A stretch of 64,000 bases of DNA, taken from assembly GCA_016721305.1 (NCBI GenBank), contig JADKIH010000010.1, forward strand, positions 1 through 64,000, read 5' to 3'. The DNA comes from Bacteroidota bacterium (GTDB lineage Bacteria > Bacteroidota > Bacteroidia > AKYH767-A > 2013-40CM-41-45). The position numbers and the translations under genes are program-made. Shown piece by piece: positions 39,715-49,294 of the stretch (position 1 is its first letter; every line of letters starts with the position of its first letter). The notes below the pieces were generated by a model. The model made no database searches, was not told where the DNA came from, and worked only from the letters and a program-made list of their open reading frames with translations.

Positions 39715-39739
39715 TTGAATCAATGTTCTGTTGATTCAA
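39715..39739. promoter_or_regulatory. Perfect 9-bp inverted repeat upstream of the small-protein operon
   Basis: TTGAATCAA-TGTTCTG-TTGATTCAA is symmetric with a 7-bp spacer, about 38 bp upstream of ATG 39677. The size fits a dimeric-regulator operator; it could also be a hairpin. No clear -7 box was found in this region. Confidence 0.45.
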
Positions 39740-39814
39740 ATTTCTTGGTCAAAGATCGGGTGAGAGGCGGGGGATTACAACCGCATATATGAGGGTTCTT
39801 TTAGTGAGATTGGT

Positions 39815-39920
39815 TTCGCGCAGATAGCGCAGAAATTTGCAGAAATCGCAGAAAAGTTTCACAGGGAAATCAATGTAAGAGTCTTGTGAATCTTGTGGGC
39901 CTTGTGTTCTCGTGGTAAAA
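39815..39920. repeat. Word repeats (CGCAGAAAT and CTTGTG families)
   Basis: Three to four copies of GCGCAGAAAT/TCGCAGAAA (about 39820-39857) are followed by CTTGTGAATCTTGTGGGCC-type words ending CGTGGTAAAA (39880-39920). The second family recurs inverted at 56338-56385 and in part at 28655-28695. It fills the gap between the small-protein operon and exonuclease III; the last word ends about 70 bp before the xth start. Confidence 0.75.
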
Positions 39921-39987
39921 TTTGAACCTCTTTATTTGCATGAGGAAGAAATTATTTTCCTTACTTTTAACGCAAACAAAAAAATAT

Positions 39988-40766
39988 ATGCCGTCAAAGA
40001 AATTAAAGATCATCAGCTGGAATGTGAATGGTATCCGCGCTGCATGGAAGAAGGGTTTGAAAGATTGGATACTGAAAGAGAATATGGATATTCTTTGCCT
40101 GCAGGAAACAAAAGCACAGGTTGATCAGCTAACCGACGATATCACGAAAATCGATGGTTATACATCTTACTTTTTTTCGGCAGAGAAAAAGGGTTATTCC
40201 GGAGTGGCTATTTATACGAAGGAAAAGCCAATCAATGTTGTAAACGGATTGGGCTTACCTGAATTCGATATCGAAGGCCGTGTGATTGAAATGGAATTTG
40301 AGAATTTTGTTTTGTATAATGGGTATTTCCCGAACGGAGGAAGAGGGCCTGAGCGTGTTCAGTACAAGCTGGATTTTTATGATGCTCTCTTCAAACGTAC
40401 GCAGGAATTAAGAAAAAGAAGAAAAATATTATCGTTGTCGGTGATTACAATACGGCGCATAAGGAAATCGATCTGGCTCGCCCGGGTCCGAATTCAAAAG
40501 TGACAGGCTTCTTACCGGAAGAGCGTGCATGGATCGATAAGATGATCGATATGGGCTACATCGACATTTTCCGTGAATACAATCAGCTTCCAGGGCAGTA
40601 CACTTATTGGGACACATTTACCCGCGCTCGCGAGAGGAATTCGGGATGGAGAATTGATTACTTCCTGATTTCAACCGAATGTCGTCCTGCCGTTACCAAT
40701 GCTTCGATTCAAATGGAAACAATGGGAAGCGATCATTGTCCGGTTGTGCTCGAACTTTCAATTTGA
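39988..40766 (+). CDS. xth: Exodeoxyribonuclease III (one frameshift)
   Basis: Start at ATG 39988 gives PSKKLKIISWNVNGIRAAW. The protein has the XthA-type catalytic motifs: N in WNVNG, ILCLQETKAQ (metal-binding Glu), YFPNGGRG (catalytic Tyr region), VVGDYNTAHKEIDLA and the final GSDHCPV (Asp-His). A shift near 40415 in an A-rich stretch splits the frame between ELRK and KKNIIVVGDYNTAH. The repaired length is about 259 residues, normal for the family. It repairs abasic sites and removes 3' blocks during base-excision repair. Convergent with the next gene; a shared hairpin terminator follows. Confidence 0.95.
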
Positions 40767-40779
40767 CTCTAAAACTAAA

Positions 40780-40833
40780 AAGCCTCACTACTATTCGATC
40801 CATAGATCGTATATCAGTGAGGCTTTATTTTTT
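40780..40833. terminator. Bidirectional rho-independent terminator
   Basis: AAGCCTCACT (40780-40789) pairs exactly with AGTGAGGCTT (40816-40825). The right side is followed by TATTTTTTTA and the left side is preceded by an A-rich stretch, so it can stop both xth (plus) and the convergent gene (minus). Confidence 0.8.
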
Positions 40834-40844
40834 AGTAAAGGCTT

Positions 40845-41336
40845 TTATTTCGTTGCCAACATTACTTTATGCCAGCTTTTCTCCAAAGGAACTTCCCATG
40901 CGTTATCTAATTCTCCTTTTGAAGTAATCAGATTATTGAAAACAATGGTGTTCTCATTTAAAACGCCGTTATGAAGCTGCTCTTCGAATTTTGATTTCGA
41001 AATGGTCTGAATTTTCCCGTCAAGCTTGTAAGCTATCAATAAACGATTGAGGAAGGAAAGATTCATCGCTTTCTCAAATTGCTGAATAAGATGCAGGCAT
41101 TTATCAATCGAACAACCTCCGGTAGCATTGTGACTTTCATCGACCATGATTACCAGAAAGCGATTGTAGCGGATTTCATAACTCGCTTTCAACTCATTAT
41201 TGTGAGCCGTCCACTGTTGCAAAAAAGCAATCGTTTTCTCGCCAATGAATTTTTCTTCGTCAGATGTCAATTCGCGATCTGATTGATATACCCAGAGGCG
41301 GGATTCGGGGGAGAGTTGGGATGGAGGGAGGAACAT
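40845..41336 (-). CDS. Conserved Bacteroidota protein, often misnamed ABC transporter ATPase
   Basis: A 163-residue protein whose features match a small family conserved in Bacteroidota: RLWVYQSDRELTSDEE near the start, FLQQWTAHNNELKASYEIRYNRF, NATGGCSIDKCLHLIQQFE with the central GGCSID, and a C-terminal WEVPLEKSWHKVM. It lacks Walker motifs, so the database name ABC transporter ATPase would be wrong. No signal peptide or membrane segment. The function is unknown. It lies convergent to xth and downstream of an AT-rich palindrome. Confidence 0.8.
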   Translation of the reverse strand: MFLPPSQLSPESRLWVYQSDRELTSDEEKFIGEKTIAFLQQWTAHNNELKASYEIRYNRFLVIMVDESHNATGGCSIDKCLHLIQQFEKAMNLSFLNRLLIAYKLDGKIQTISKSKFEEQLHNGVLNENTIVFNNLITSKGELDNAWEVPLEKSWHKVMLATK

Positions 41337-41340
41337 TTTT

Positions 41341-41486
41341 TATTGAAGATTGAATATTGAAAATTGAATATTTGTTAGAGGAATGACGACAGCTTTGGAA
41401 AGAGGATGATGGAAGAGTAAAATTGAATATTGAAAATTTGTGAGAGAGTCTCTGCAATGCCAATCTTCAACTTTCAATCTTCAATA
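41341..41486. repeat. Palindromic word element (TATTGAAGATTG arms)
   Basis: Arms 41341-41366 and 41461-41486 are reverse complements at 23 of 26 positions, each built from the word (A)TTGAA(T/G)ATTGAA. The core has further copies of TTGAATATTGAAAA. The left arm begins 5 bp upstream of the start codon of the conserved protein, the right arm ends 9 bp before the stop of the MORN-like gene, so it spans the whole gap between two same-strand genes. Confidence 0.85.
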
Positions 41487-41494
41487 ATTAAAGG

Positions 41495-42242
41495 TTACTT
41501 AACCGGTATCTCCTTCACAACCTCTCCTGCCTTGTAAATGATTTTCTTCGTCAGGATGGTGTCTGCGTAGATTTTCCATTCGCCGTCTTCGAGTCGTTTT
41601 TGAATTGACCTTCGCGTTTGACGTGGCCGTTGGCGTCGTATTCTTTGGCAGGGCCTTCGAGCTGGCCGTTAGAGTAATTGTATTCTACTGAAATACTGCC
41701 ATTCTGATAGTACCATTTTGTGAGTCCATCGCGACGACCGTTTTTGTAAACGCTTTCTTCCTGTACTTTGCTGTCGTCGTAAAAACTTTTTCGCGGACCA
41801 TCAAGATTACCGGCATTGAAATTCTCAATTACTCTGATTTTCCCACCGGCATTGTATGTTGTTTTTGTCCGTCTAATGAATCGTTGCGATATGTTTCGTC
41901 AGATGAAACCTGATTGTTGAATGTCATCTGAACGGATGCTCCGGAGCGAAGACCATTTTTATATTCTTCGACTTTTGCAATTCCACCCTGATTATTGTAT
42001 TCACGCCAAACTCCGTCTTTTTTCCCTTTGTACATAGAGCCTTGAGAAGAAAGCAATCCTTTGCCGGAATGAATCACTACGTAAGTGCGGTTGGGATCGG
42101 ATTTGTCTTTGGTAATAATCGTATCGGCCAGATAGGCTTGTTCTATCTTACGGGTAGGAATCGTTGGCGCGGTTTTGTTTGTTTGTGCAAATACTATTGC
42201 CGGAAAAATGGCAATGGCGAACAGGATTCTTAACGTTTTCAT
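41495..42242 (-). CDS. Exported MORN-repeat (YwqK-type) protein, frameshifted twice
   Basis: A signal peptide (1-19, ending IVFAQ) leads into about seven MORN-type repeats: KDGVWREYNNQGG, NGLRSGASV, DSLDGQK, GNLDGPRKSFYDD, NGRRDGLTKWYYQNG, NGQLEGPAKEYDANG, then DLEDGEWKIYAD. Two shifts, near 41865 (after DGQK) and near 41605 (after FKND), break the frame; the repaired protein is about 248 residues, ending KEIPVK. Many such proteins carry the antitoxin-YwqK label without evidence of a toxin; no toxin gene is adjacent. A TATTTTTG -7 box lies on the minus strand at 42296-42289. Role unknown, probably envelope-associated. Confidence 0.8.
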
Positions 42243-42462
42243 AAAAATGAGATTCTGGTAGATTTTTCTTGTTAATGAATAGCGTCTGCAAAAATAAGAT
42301 TAAAGTCGAAGCGAAGATGAAAAGTTCATGGAGATATGAACGATTGGGAGTCAGGGAAGGGCTTTTCCAATCCATTAAGACTCATTTCACGCATCTTTTT
42401 AACTGAATTTTCGCCTGTCGTGTTTTCAAAATTTAGTCGGAATGGCATATCTTCGCCCGCAT

Positions 42463-42979
42463 ATGGAAATCGCAATTCATCGGATAGAAGCTCATGAATA
42501 CCAATTACTGGCGCAAATCGGCCGTGATCCTTTTTATGAAACTTGGCGAAGTGTCAATACGGAAGAGGATATGCAGACGTATATGGCCAAGGCTTTCGAT
42601 CCGTCATCGATTGAGAAAGATATTTTAAATCCGGCAAATACTTTTTTATTGCCATGCTGGGTGAAAAAGCAATCGGCTATTGCAAATTGCGCCGTGATCG
42701 GACGTATGAGAATTCGGATCGGATTTGGTAATTGAATTGGAACGTATTTATGTGTTTAAAGAATACCACGATCAAAAAGTGGGTAAGAAGCTTATGGATG
42801 TTTGCATCGATCTTGCCAAAGAAGAAAATCACATTTGGCTATGGCTTGGTGTGAATATCGATAATGACAGGGCAATCAAATTTTACAAAAATTATGGATT
42901 CACCATTTTCGGTGAAAAAGCATTCCAGCTCGGTGATGCTGTGGATAACGATTACCTGATGAAATTAAAACTTTCCTAA
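42463..42979 (+). CDS. GNAT-family N-acetyltransferase, frameshifted twice
   Basis: From ATG 42463 the read is EIAIHRIEAHEYQLLAQIG. After repair of a T6 run near 42645 it continues NTFFIAMLGEKAIGYCKLRR, and after a second shift near 42718 the acetyl-CoA-binding half follows (VIELERIYVFKEYHDQKVGKKLM; the Q/RxxGxG/A equivalent is DQKVGKKL), then NDRAIKFYKNYGFTIFGE. The total is about 172 residues, usual for GNAT. A TATCTTCG promoter-like box (42448-42455) lies only 8 bp upstream, suggesting a leaderless message. Acceptor substrate unknown. It ends 4 bp inside the convergent lptD gene. Confidence 0.85.
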
Positions 42980-45509
42980 CGTTCGTAGAAGTCTTTCTTC
43001 TTAATCAATTTCAAATCCTGTAGTATCGACGATTTTACGTTGATCTGGAAATTGTAAGTTTCCTGTCCGCCAAACGGTACCCAGTAAAAACGCATTTCCC
43101 AGCAATGAAGATCACGGTAAATGGATGTGGTGAAGCTGGTGAATTTGCCTTGGGTGATATTGTACCAGGAGTCGAAAGTGATTTTCCATTTTGAAGTCAA
43201 GCTGATGTCGCCTCTCAGACTGGCACTTTGAGTACTCGATGTTGGCAGGTTTCCTCGTTTGCTTTCGTTCAATGAGTAACTCACGGATAAATTGAACGGA
43301 ATGGTGAAGTCGACAAATTCTTCCGGATGTGAGTTGATGTAATCGAGCTCTTCCTGATTGAATTTGGAATTCGTGTTTTCTTTTTTCGAATGATTCAGAG
43401 AGAAATTGAATGTCAGATTCTGATTGGTGACGCGGAAAAGTTTGCGATTTACATCGAACTGGTATTTGTCGTAATCATTGTTCAACTCATTGTAAGCATA
43501 AGGATCGAGCGTAGAACTGTAATTCACACTGATCAGATCAAACAAAGTTGTACGTGCTGAGAGTGAAAATAGCCCAAGCTTCATTGAATCGGCAATCAAA
43601 TTGTAGCCCGAACCGATACGGAAGCTCTCAAGCAGTTTTATCTTTTTGAATACATCGCCGGTGTCGGATTTCGTTTTGACTTTCATCTCGAGATTGTTGT
43701 CGAGGCTGAAACTAAGATTCGCATATTTACCATTCGACGGTCCGCCGAACACTGTGTTCTGGAAGATGGAATACGTTCGTGTGTTGCCGGCAGTATCAGA
43801 GATAAAGGTTTTGTAATAGCCGTATTTCGATTCACCAAAATCTGGGCGATAAGTCAAACTTACATTAGGCGACATCACGTGTCGGATTGCAGTAACAGGT
43901 CCTTTCTTAAACTGATACATTCCGTATACTCGCGTACTTAGGCCGGCCGAAATATTGTAATCGAGTGCCGATGCTGCTTTGTTTACAATAAATGTGTCAA
44001 TCTTGCTCTCTGCACTGTTCCAATCGTATTGTGTGGTTTTCAAATACAATCGTTCAGTGAAATTAATCGATGGCGAAATTGAAATACTTGAATACGTTGA
44101 AGGATGTTGACAGCGGTGCCGTAATCTGCATTCCGTTATTCATCTTATCCGATAGATTCTCGGTAAAAAGCAGACTATCTTTTGTCTCAACATAATTCGT
44201 AGCTCTCATCGAAAGCGACGTTCCGATTTTCTCATACCATTTTGGAATGCCAAATGATTTTCTTTCGTTTGAATGGAGTGATTCGCGAAATGTTGTAACT
44301 GATATCGGGCGCTGTAATTCGAATGTCGTTGGTAATCGTATTCTGACTGTGATTGACACCAACGCTGAAATTCATCGGTTTGTCAGGGAATGAGTAAGAA
44401 TAGCTGATCGACGATTGAAAAGTATTCGAGAGATAATTTCCCAAACTACTGATTGTATTCTGGTAGTACTTCGATGTTCCGGCATTTACCATGGCAGAAA
44501 AGGTACTGTTCGGACTCGACTTAGGATCTCGTGTGTGATTCCAGTTTACGTGGAAGTCTTTTGTCACAGCGTAATCGGGTAATTCTTTTTCGCTATTGAT
44601 CGTATAAGCATACGACAAATTAAATCGACCTGAATAACGATAACGCTTTTTGTAAACCGAAGATAGATCTAACGTATAAGACCCTTTTGTATAAATGTCG
44701 GATGTGAGAGCAAGATTGTAATAATCGTTGAAGCCGAAATAATATCCCATATGCTGGAAATAAAATCCACGATCAGCTGATTCACCGAAAGTAGGGATGA
44801 TAATTCCGGAACTTCTTCCTGGCTTATTCGGGAAGAAACCAAATGGAATAAGAATAGGAGTAGGGATTTGCTCGATAGTCAGATAAGCCGGACCTGTAAC
44901 GATTTTATTCTTGCTGATTACTTTCAAACGATTCGATGCAATTGAAAAGTGCGGAGTATCGAGATCGCATGTGGTGTATTGTCCGTGCTTGATGAAGAAG
45001 TTATTCTCCGGATCTTTCTTCACCACATCGCCGTGAATATATCCCTGACCTTCCTGGGTAATGACATATCCGATTTTACCTCTCTTCGATTCAAAGTTGT
45101 AATGAATGTTATTTGATCTGAATTTCTGATCACCTTGTGAGAAGATTGGAGTGCCTCTTTCGTAGCCCAGACTGTCTTTTGTACCCTCGGCATACAATTG
45201 CTTTTTATTCATGTCGATCACGATGCGATCGGCTTCCAGATGCAATTCTTCATAATCGACTGTTGCATTTCCGAAGAGATAAACGACCTGATCCTCGATA
45301 TTTACGCGAATTGAGTCCTTGGCATGGTATTTAATCTTGGACCGAAGCGCTTCATCGGACGTTACGTTAGTATCAGCGGTAATGCGCAGACTGTCACTTA
45401 CCGGCTTCAGAGCAGAGCTATCCGAGCTGGTTAGCGCATTAGATGGAAGCAAATTGACTCCATCATTAACTGCTTCTGAACCAACAACAAATTGTTGAAA
45501 AAGAAGCAT
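42976..45509 (-). CDS. lptD: LPS-assembly outer-membrane protein LptD, frameshifted twice
   Basis: Bacteroidota-type LptD. An N-terminal OstA/LptA-like jelly roll (KIKYHAKDSIRVNIEDQVVYLFGNA, DYEELHLEADRIVIDMNKKQLYAEG, in pieces) precedes a long beta-barrel; TTCDLDTPHFSI and IPFGFFPN are conserved LptD segments. Frame breaks lie near 44265 (KRKSFGIPKWYEK restored) and near 44060 (INFTERLYLKTTQYD restored). I place the start near 45509 because an exact -7 box TAGTTTTG (minus strand, 45594-45587) lies upstream of it; a longer reading to 45599 would start inside or above that box. The repaired length is about 845 residues. It inserts LPS into the outer leaflet. It is divergent from the amidase gene with touching starts. 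Confidence 0.92.
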
Positions 45510-46845
45510 GAAAATCAGCAAAATGGGAGGCGATATTTTGGATACTTGTGAAGACAAATCAGGAGAAATTACGAGACTTTCGGTGCCAAAACTAAACAAA
45601 AAATTCTGTTCAACTTTTTACCTGCTGCAGCCGGCATTTTTGCTGGCTGTTGTCCTGTTATTCAGCTCTTTCCATCCGAATAAGCCGAAGCCCTACGGAA
45701 TCACCCGCGTCGTGATTGATGCCGGACACGGCGGACATGACTCCGGCTGTTTGGGCAAAAAGACAAAGGAGAAAGACGTCGCTTTGGGCATCGCGCTGAA
45801 GCTGGGGAACTACATAAAGGACAAGTTTCCGGACGTAAAAGTCATTTATACACGCGATGATGATCAGTTTGTCGAGCTTCACCAGCGAGCTACTATCGCC
45901 AATAACGCCAGAGCCGATCTATTTATTTGTATTCACTGCAACTCGGCTTGCTACATGAAAAAGAAGAAGGAAATCTGCAATGAAGAAACCTCGGGTGTGG
46001 AAACCTGGGTAATGGGTCTTCATAAGACAGAGGCCAATTTAGAAGTGTCTAAACGTGAGAACGAAGTTGTCCTACTCGAAAAAGATTATACCCGCCAATA
46101 CGATGGTTTTGACCCTAATAGCCCTGAAGCGAATATCATTTTCTCTCTTTATCAGAATACATTTTTAGATCAAAGCCTGAAACTGGCTTCTTTCGTTCAG
46201 CAAGAGGTGAAAAATAAAGGCCGTAAAGTTCGTGGGGTAAAACAAGCCGGATTCCTGGTGCTTTACAAGACGTCGATGCCAAGCATTCTTATTGAAACAG
46301 GGTTCTTGTCGAATCCGGAAGAAGAAAAGTATCTCGGATCGGAAAAGGGACAAGATGAAATAGCTTCAGGAATATTCAAAGCGTTTAAGCTCTACAAATC
46401 GTCGGTAGAGACCGGGGTAAAATCAGGCGATAGCGGTTCATCAGCAACGATGCGGGAATCAGGAATCGGATACCAATGTAACGGAATCGAATGGCGAGAT
46501 GCCAATAAAACAACGATAGGTGCGGGAGACGAAGAAGATTCAGACGAAACTCCAGGAAAGAAAGTAAGTGATCTGGTTTGGTCTGTTCAGTTCTATTCCT
46601 CACCTGAAAAGATCTCCAAAACCAGTCCTAAGTTTAAAGGGATAACCGAAATCAGAGAGGACAAAGACGGTAAAGTCTATAAGTACTCGGCGGGCAATCT
46701 TGGATCGGTTTCGGATGCAGTGGAATTGCAGAATAAAATCCGCAAGAAGGGCTTTAAAGATGCCTTCGTAGTGGCCTTTTATAAGGATAAGAAGATTAGC
46801 TACAAAGAAGCCATGGAAATAAGCGGGGAAGAAGTAATGCTTTGA
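45508..46845 (+). CDS. N-acetylmuramoyl-L-alanine amidase (Amidase_3) with SPOR-like C-terminus
   Basis: A hydrophobic export segment (about 33-55 in the longest reading) precedes the zinc amidase domain: VVIDAGHGGHDSG (His74), DLFICIHCNSA (second His, about 149) and the catalytic Glu in IETGFLSN (about 263). A linker of low complexity follows, and the last 75 residues (WSVQFYSSPEKI, then LGSVSDAVELQNKIRKKGFKDAFVVAFY) look like a SPOR peptidoglycan-binding domain. The true start is uncertain: ATG 45508 overlaps the divergent lptD ATG as CATG, and a GTG at 45583 would give a shorter signal. It cleaves the amide between muramic acid and the stem peptide, for daughter-cell separation. Confidence 0.92.
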   Translation: MKISKMGGDILDTCEDKSGEITRLSVPKLNKKFCSTFYLLQPAFLLAVVLLFSSFHPNKPKPYGITRVVIDAGHGGHDSGCLGKKTKEKDVALGIALKLGNYIKDKFPDVKVIYTRDDDQFVELHQRATIANNARADLFICIHCNSACYMKKKKEICNEETSGVETWVMGLHKTEANLEVSKRENEVVLLEKDYTRQYDGFDPNSPEANIIFSLYQNTFLDQSLKLASFVQQEVKNKGRKVRGVKQAGFLVLYKTSMPSILIETGFLSNPEEEKYLGSEKGQDEIASGIFKAFKLYKSSVETGVKSGDSGSSATMRESGIGYQCNGIEWRDANKTTIGAGDEEDSDETPGKKVSDLVWSVQFYSSPEKISKTSPKFKGITEIREDKDGKVYKYSAGNLGSVSDAVELQNKIRKKGFKDAFVVAFYKDKKISYKEAMEISGEEVML

Positions 46846-47000
46846 AATTTGAGCTCTCGGTTTTTTAACATATTGCCGTTGGGAATGTTCATATTTTCCG
46901 CCATAGGCAGGGCTAATATGCGTTTGCCTGCAGGAAAATCCATACTTTTAGACGCCGATTCTGCGCGGCATCCGGAAGAAATTGAAGAGCAGATTTGTGT

Positions 47001-47954
47001 ATGAAAATTTCAAAAGAAGTAAAAATAGGATTGATAGTGACTGCAGGGATTGCTTTGCTGTGGTGGGGTGTCAATTACTTAAAAGGCAAAGATTTATTTA
47101 CTCGCCAAAAGCAGGTGTTTGCGGTTTATTCTCAAGTAGAAGGACTCGCAGCTTCTAATCCTGTTATGATCAATGGAATGAAAGTAGGGCTGATTCATAG
47201 CCTGACTTTACGTCCGGAAGATGGAAAAATCGTTGTCTCCCTGCATGTGACAAATAAAGTTCGCGTTCCTAAAATTCAACAGCCAGAAATTTTCAGCACC
47301 GATCTGCTGGGCTCAAAGGAATTCGATTAGTATTTGGTGATAGCAAAAATGATGCAGAAGATGGCGATACTCTTACTGCCGGAATCGAACAGTTGTTGAG
47401 CCAGCAAGTGAGCGCTCAGGTGGCTCCGATTAAGGCTAAAGCAGAAAATCTACTTTCTTCTCTTGATTCAGTTTTGTTGATAGTTCGAGGTGTATTCAAT
47501 GAAAACACTAAATCAAATCTTCGTCGTTCATTCGAAAGTATCAGCAATTCTCTGATGTCTATTGAACATGTTGCCGGTAGTATGGATACGGTTTTAGCAA
47601 AAGAAGGCCGTCTTCGTAAAATATTCGATAATATCGAATCGATTTCTTCTAATTTGAAAGACAATAACGAAAACATCACTAAGATTATCTCTAATTTTTC
47701 TGCCATCTCCGATACGCTTGCAAAATCAAAGCTTTCTGAAACGCTTGAACATACTCAGAAGACTCTGGAGCAAACACAGCGGTATCATGGAAAAGATGAA
47801 TAAGGGGGAAGGTACTCTCGGACAATTGGTCAATAACGATAGTCTTTACCACAATTTGAATTCTACTGCACGCGATCTCGATAGTTTCATTTCTGATTTC
47901 AAACAAAACCCTCGCAAGTATCTGAAGGTTTCGTTGATCTCTTTCGGAAAATAG
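47001..47954 (+). CDS. MlaD-family (MCE domain) lipid-transport protein, frameshifted twice
   Basis: From ATG 47001 the read is KISKEVKIGLIVTAGIALLWWGVNYLKG, an N-terminal membrane anchor (about 9-27). The MCE domain follows (FAVYSQVEGLAASNPVMINGMKVGLI, STDLLGSK). A shift near 47325 hides AIRLVFGDSKNDAEDGDTL. A long helical C-terminal region (about 130-300, with heptad-like Leu/Ile and Ser/Asn repeats) ends in GEGTLGQLVNNDSLY and a short YLKVSLISFGK tail; a second shift near 47790 lies in it. Total about 317 residues. MCE proteins shuttle phospholipids between membranes; the ABC partners are not encoded here. It is in a row with amidase upstream and Fe-S proteins downstream. Confidence 0.9.
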
Positions 47955-47990
47955 AGTAGGAGTTGCATGGAGTACTAAAAATCTGATTGA

Positions 47991-49294
47991 ATGGTTTCAC
48001 AAATACTTTTTGGAATTATTCTCGCTGCGGGCATTTTTCTTTTTACTAAGAATATCAGAAAAGTGATGCGGAATATTCAGCTCGGTCGACCGCTCGATCG
48101 CTCTGACAGATCCGGTGAGCGTTGGATGACGATGATCCGCGTTGCGCTGGGACAATCAAAAATGGTGGTGCAACCTGTTGCGGGAATTCTGCACATCTTT
48201 GTCTATGCCGGCTTCATCATTATCAATGTCGAAGTTCTGGAAATTCTGATCGATGGTCTTACCGGCTCTCATCGCGCGTTTCACGTCTTCGGCATTTGTA
48301 CAATTATCTTATCGGAAGTTTTGAAATACTGGCACTGACGGTTCTTGTTGCATGTATCATCTTTCTTATTCGGAGAAATGTCATTAAGCTTCGTCGCTTC
48401 CAAATGCGTGAGCTTACCAAATGGCCACGTACGGATGCGAACTTAATTCTCATCACTGAAATTTTATTGATGTCGGCATTCTTGAAAATGAATGCGATCG
48501 ACTCGGTACTACAAGCTCGTGAATTTGGTCATTACATTCAGGCAGGTGCTTTTCCTGTGAGTTCTCATATTGCTTTCTTATACACAGGTTATTCATCGGA
48601 ATTTTTAGAATTCGGCGAACGTGCTTGCTGGTGGTTTCACATCATCGGTATTTTAGCGTTCATGAATTATCTTCCTTACTCGAAGCACTTCCACATTCTT
48701 CTTGCATTCCCGAATACATATTATTCGAATCTGGAAAAGAAAGGTCGTTTGACGGATATGGAAAATGTCAATCGCGAAGTTCAGTTAATGCTTGATCCTT
48801 CCGTCGTTCTTCCTGAACCATCCGCATCGATGCCAACAAAATTCGGAGCAAAGGATGTGACTGATCTTACCTGGAAACAGTTGATGGATGCCTATTCATG
48901 CACAGAGTGCGGTCGTTGTACTTCTGAATGTCCGGCGAATCAGACGGGCAAGATGTTGTCGCCTCGTAAGATTATGATGGATACTCGTGATCGTTTGGAA
49001 GAAGTTGGTCGTGGCATCGATAAGCAGGGTAAGGATTTTACCGATGGTAAATCGATGTTCGATTATGTAACTGAAGAAGAATTATGGGCATGCACCAGTT
49101 GTAATGCGTGTGTGAATGCGTGTCCGGTGAATATAGATCCGCTCAGTATTATTATCGACTTACGTCGATTTCTGGTGATGGAAGAGAGTAAAGTGCCTTC
49201 AGAGCTTGGAGGAATGTTCTCTCGTATTGAAAACAATGGTGCTCCATGGCAGTTTGCTCAGGCAGACCGCGCGAAGTGGGCTGAAACAAATTGA
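47991..49294 (+). CDS. Membrane-anchored (Fe-S)-binding oxidoreductase subunit, one frameshift
   Basis: The N-terminal 200 residues hold about five hydrophobic helices resembling the heme-b NarI/DsrM-type gamma subunit (GIIL AAGIFLFTKN; HVFGICTIIL; His residues in helices). A shift near 48305 joins TIIL to IGSFEILALTVLVACIIF. The C-terminal half carries two 4Fe-4S motifs: CTECGRCTSECP and CTSCNACVNACPV, as in HdrC-like proteins. Total about 434 residues. It likely passes electrons between the quinone pool and the downstream HdrB-like subunit; the physiological partner is unknown. The next gene overlaps its stop. Confidence 0.9.

Noticed and set aside
40845..41336. ABC transporter ATPase
   Set aside because: The family is often labelled so, but there is no Walker A, signature or Walker B motif.
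41495..42242. Toxin-antitoxin system at the YwqK/MORN gene
   Set aside because: The antitoxin name is a database label; no toxin gene lies next to it and the protein has a signal peptide.
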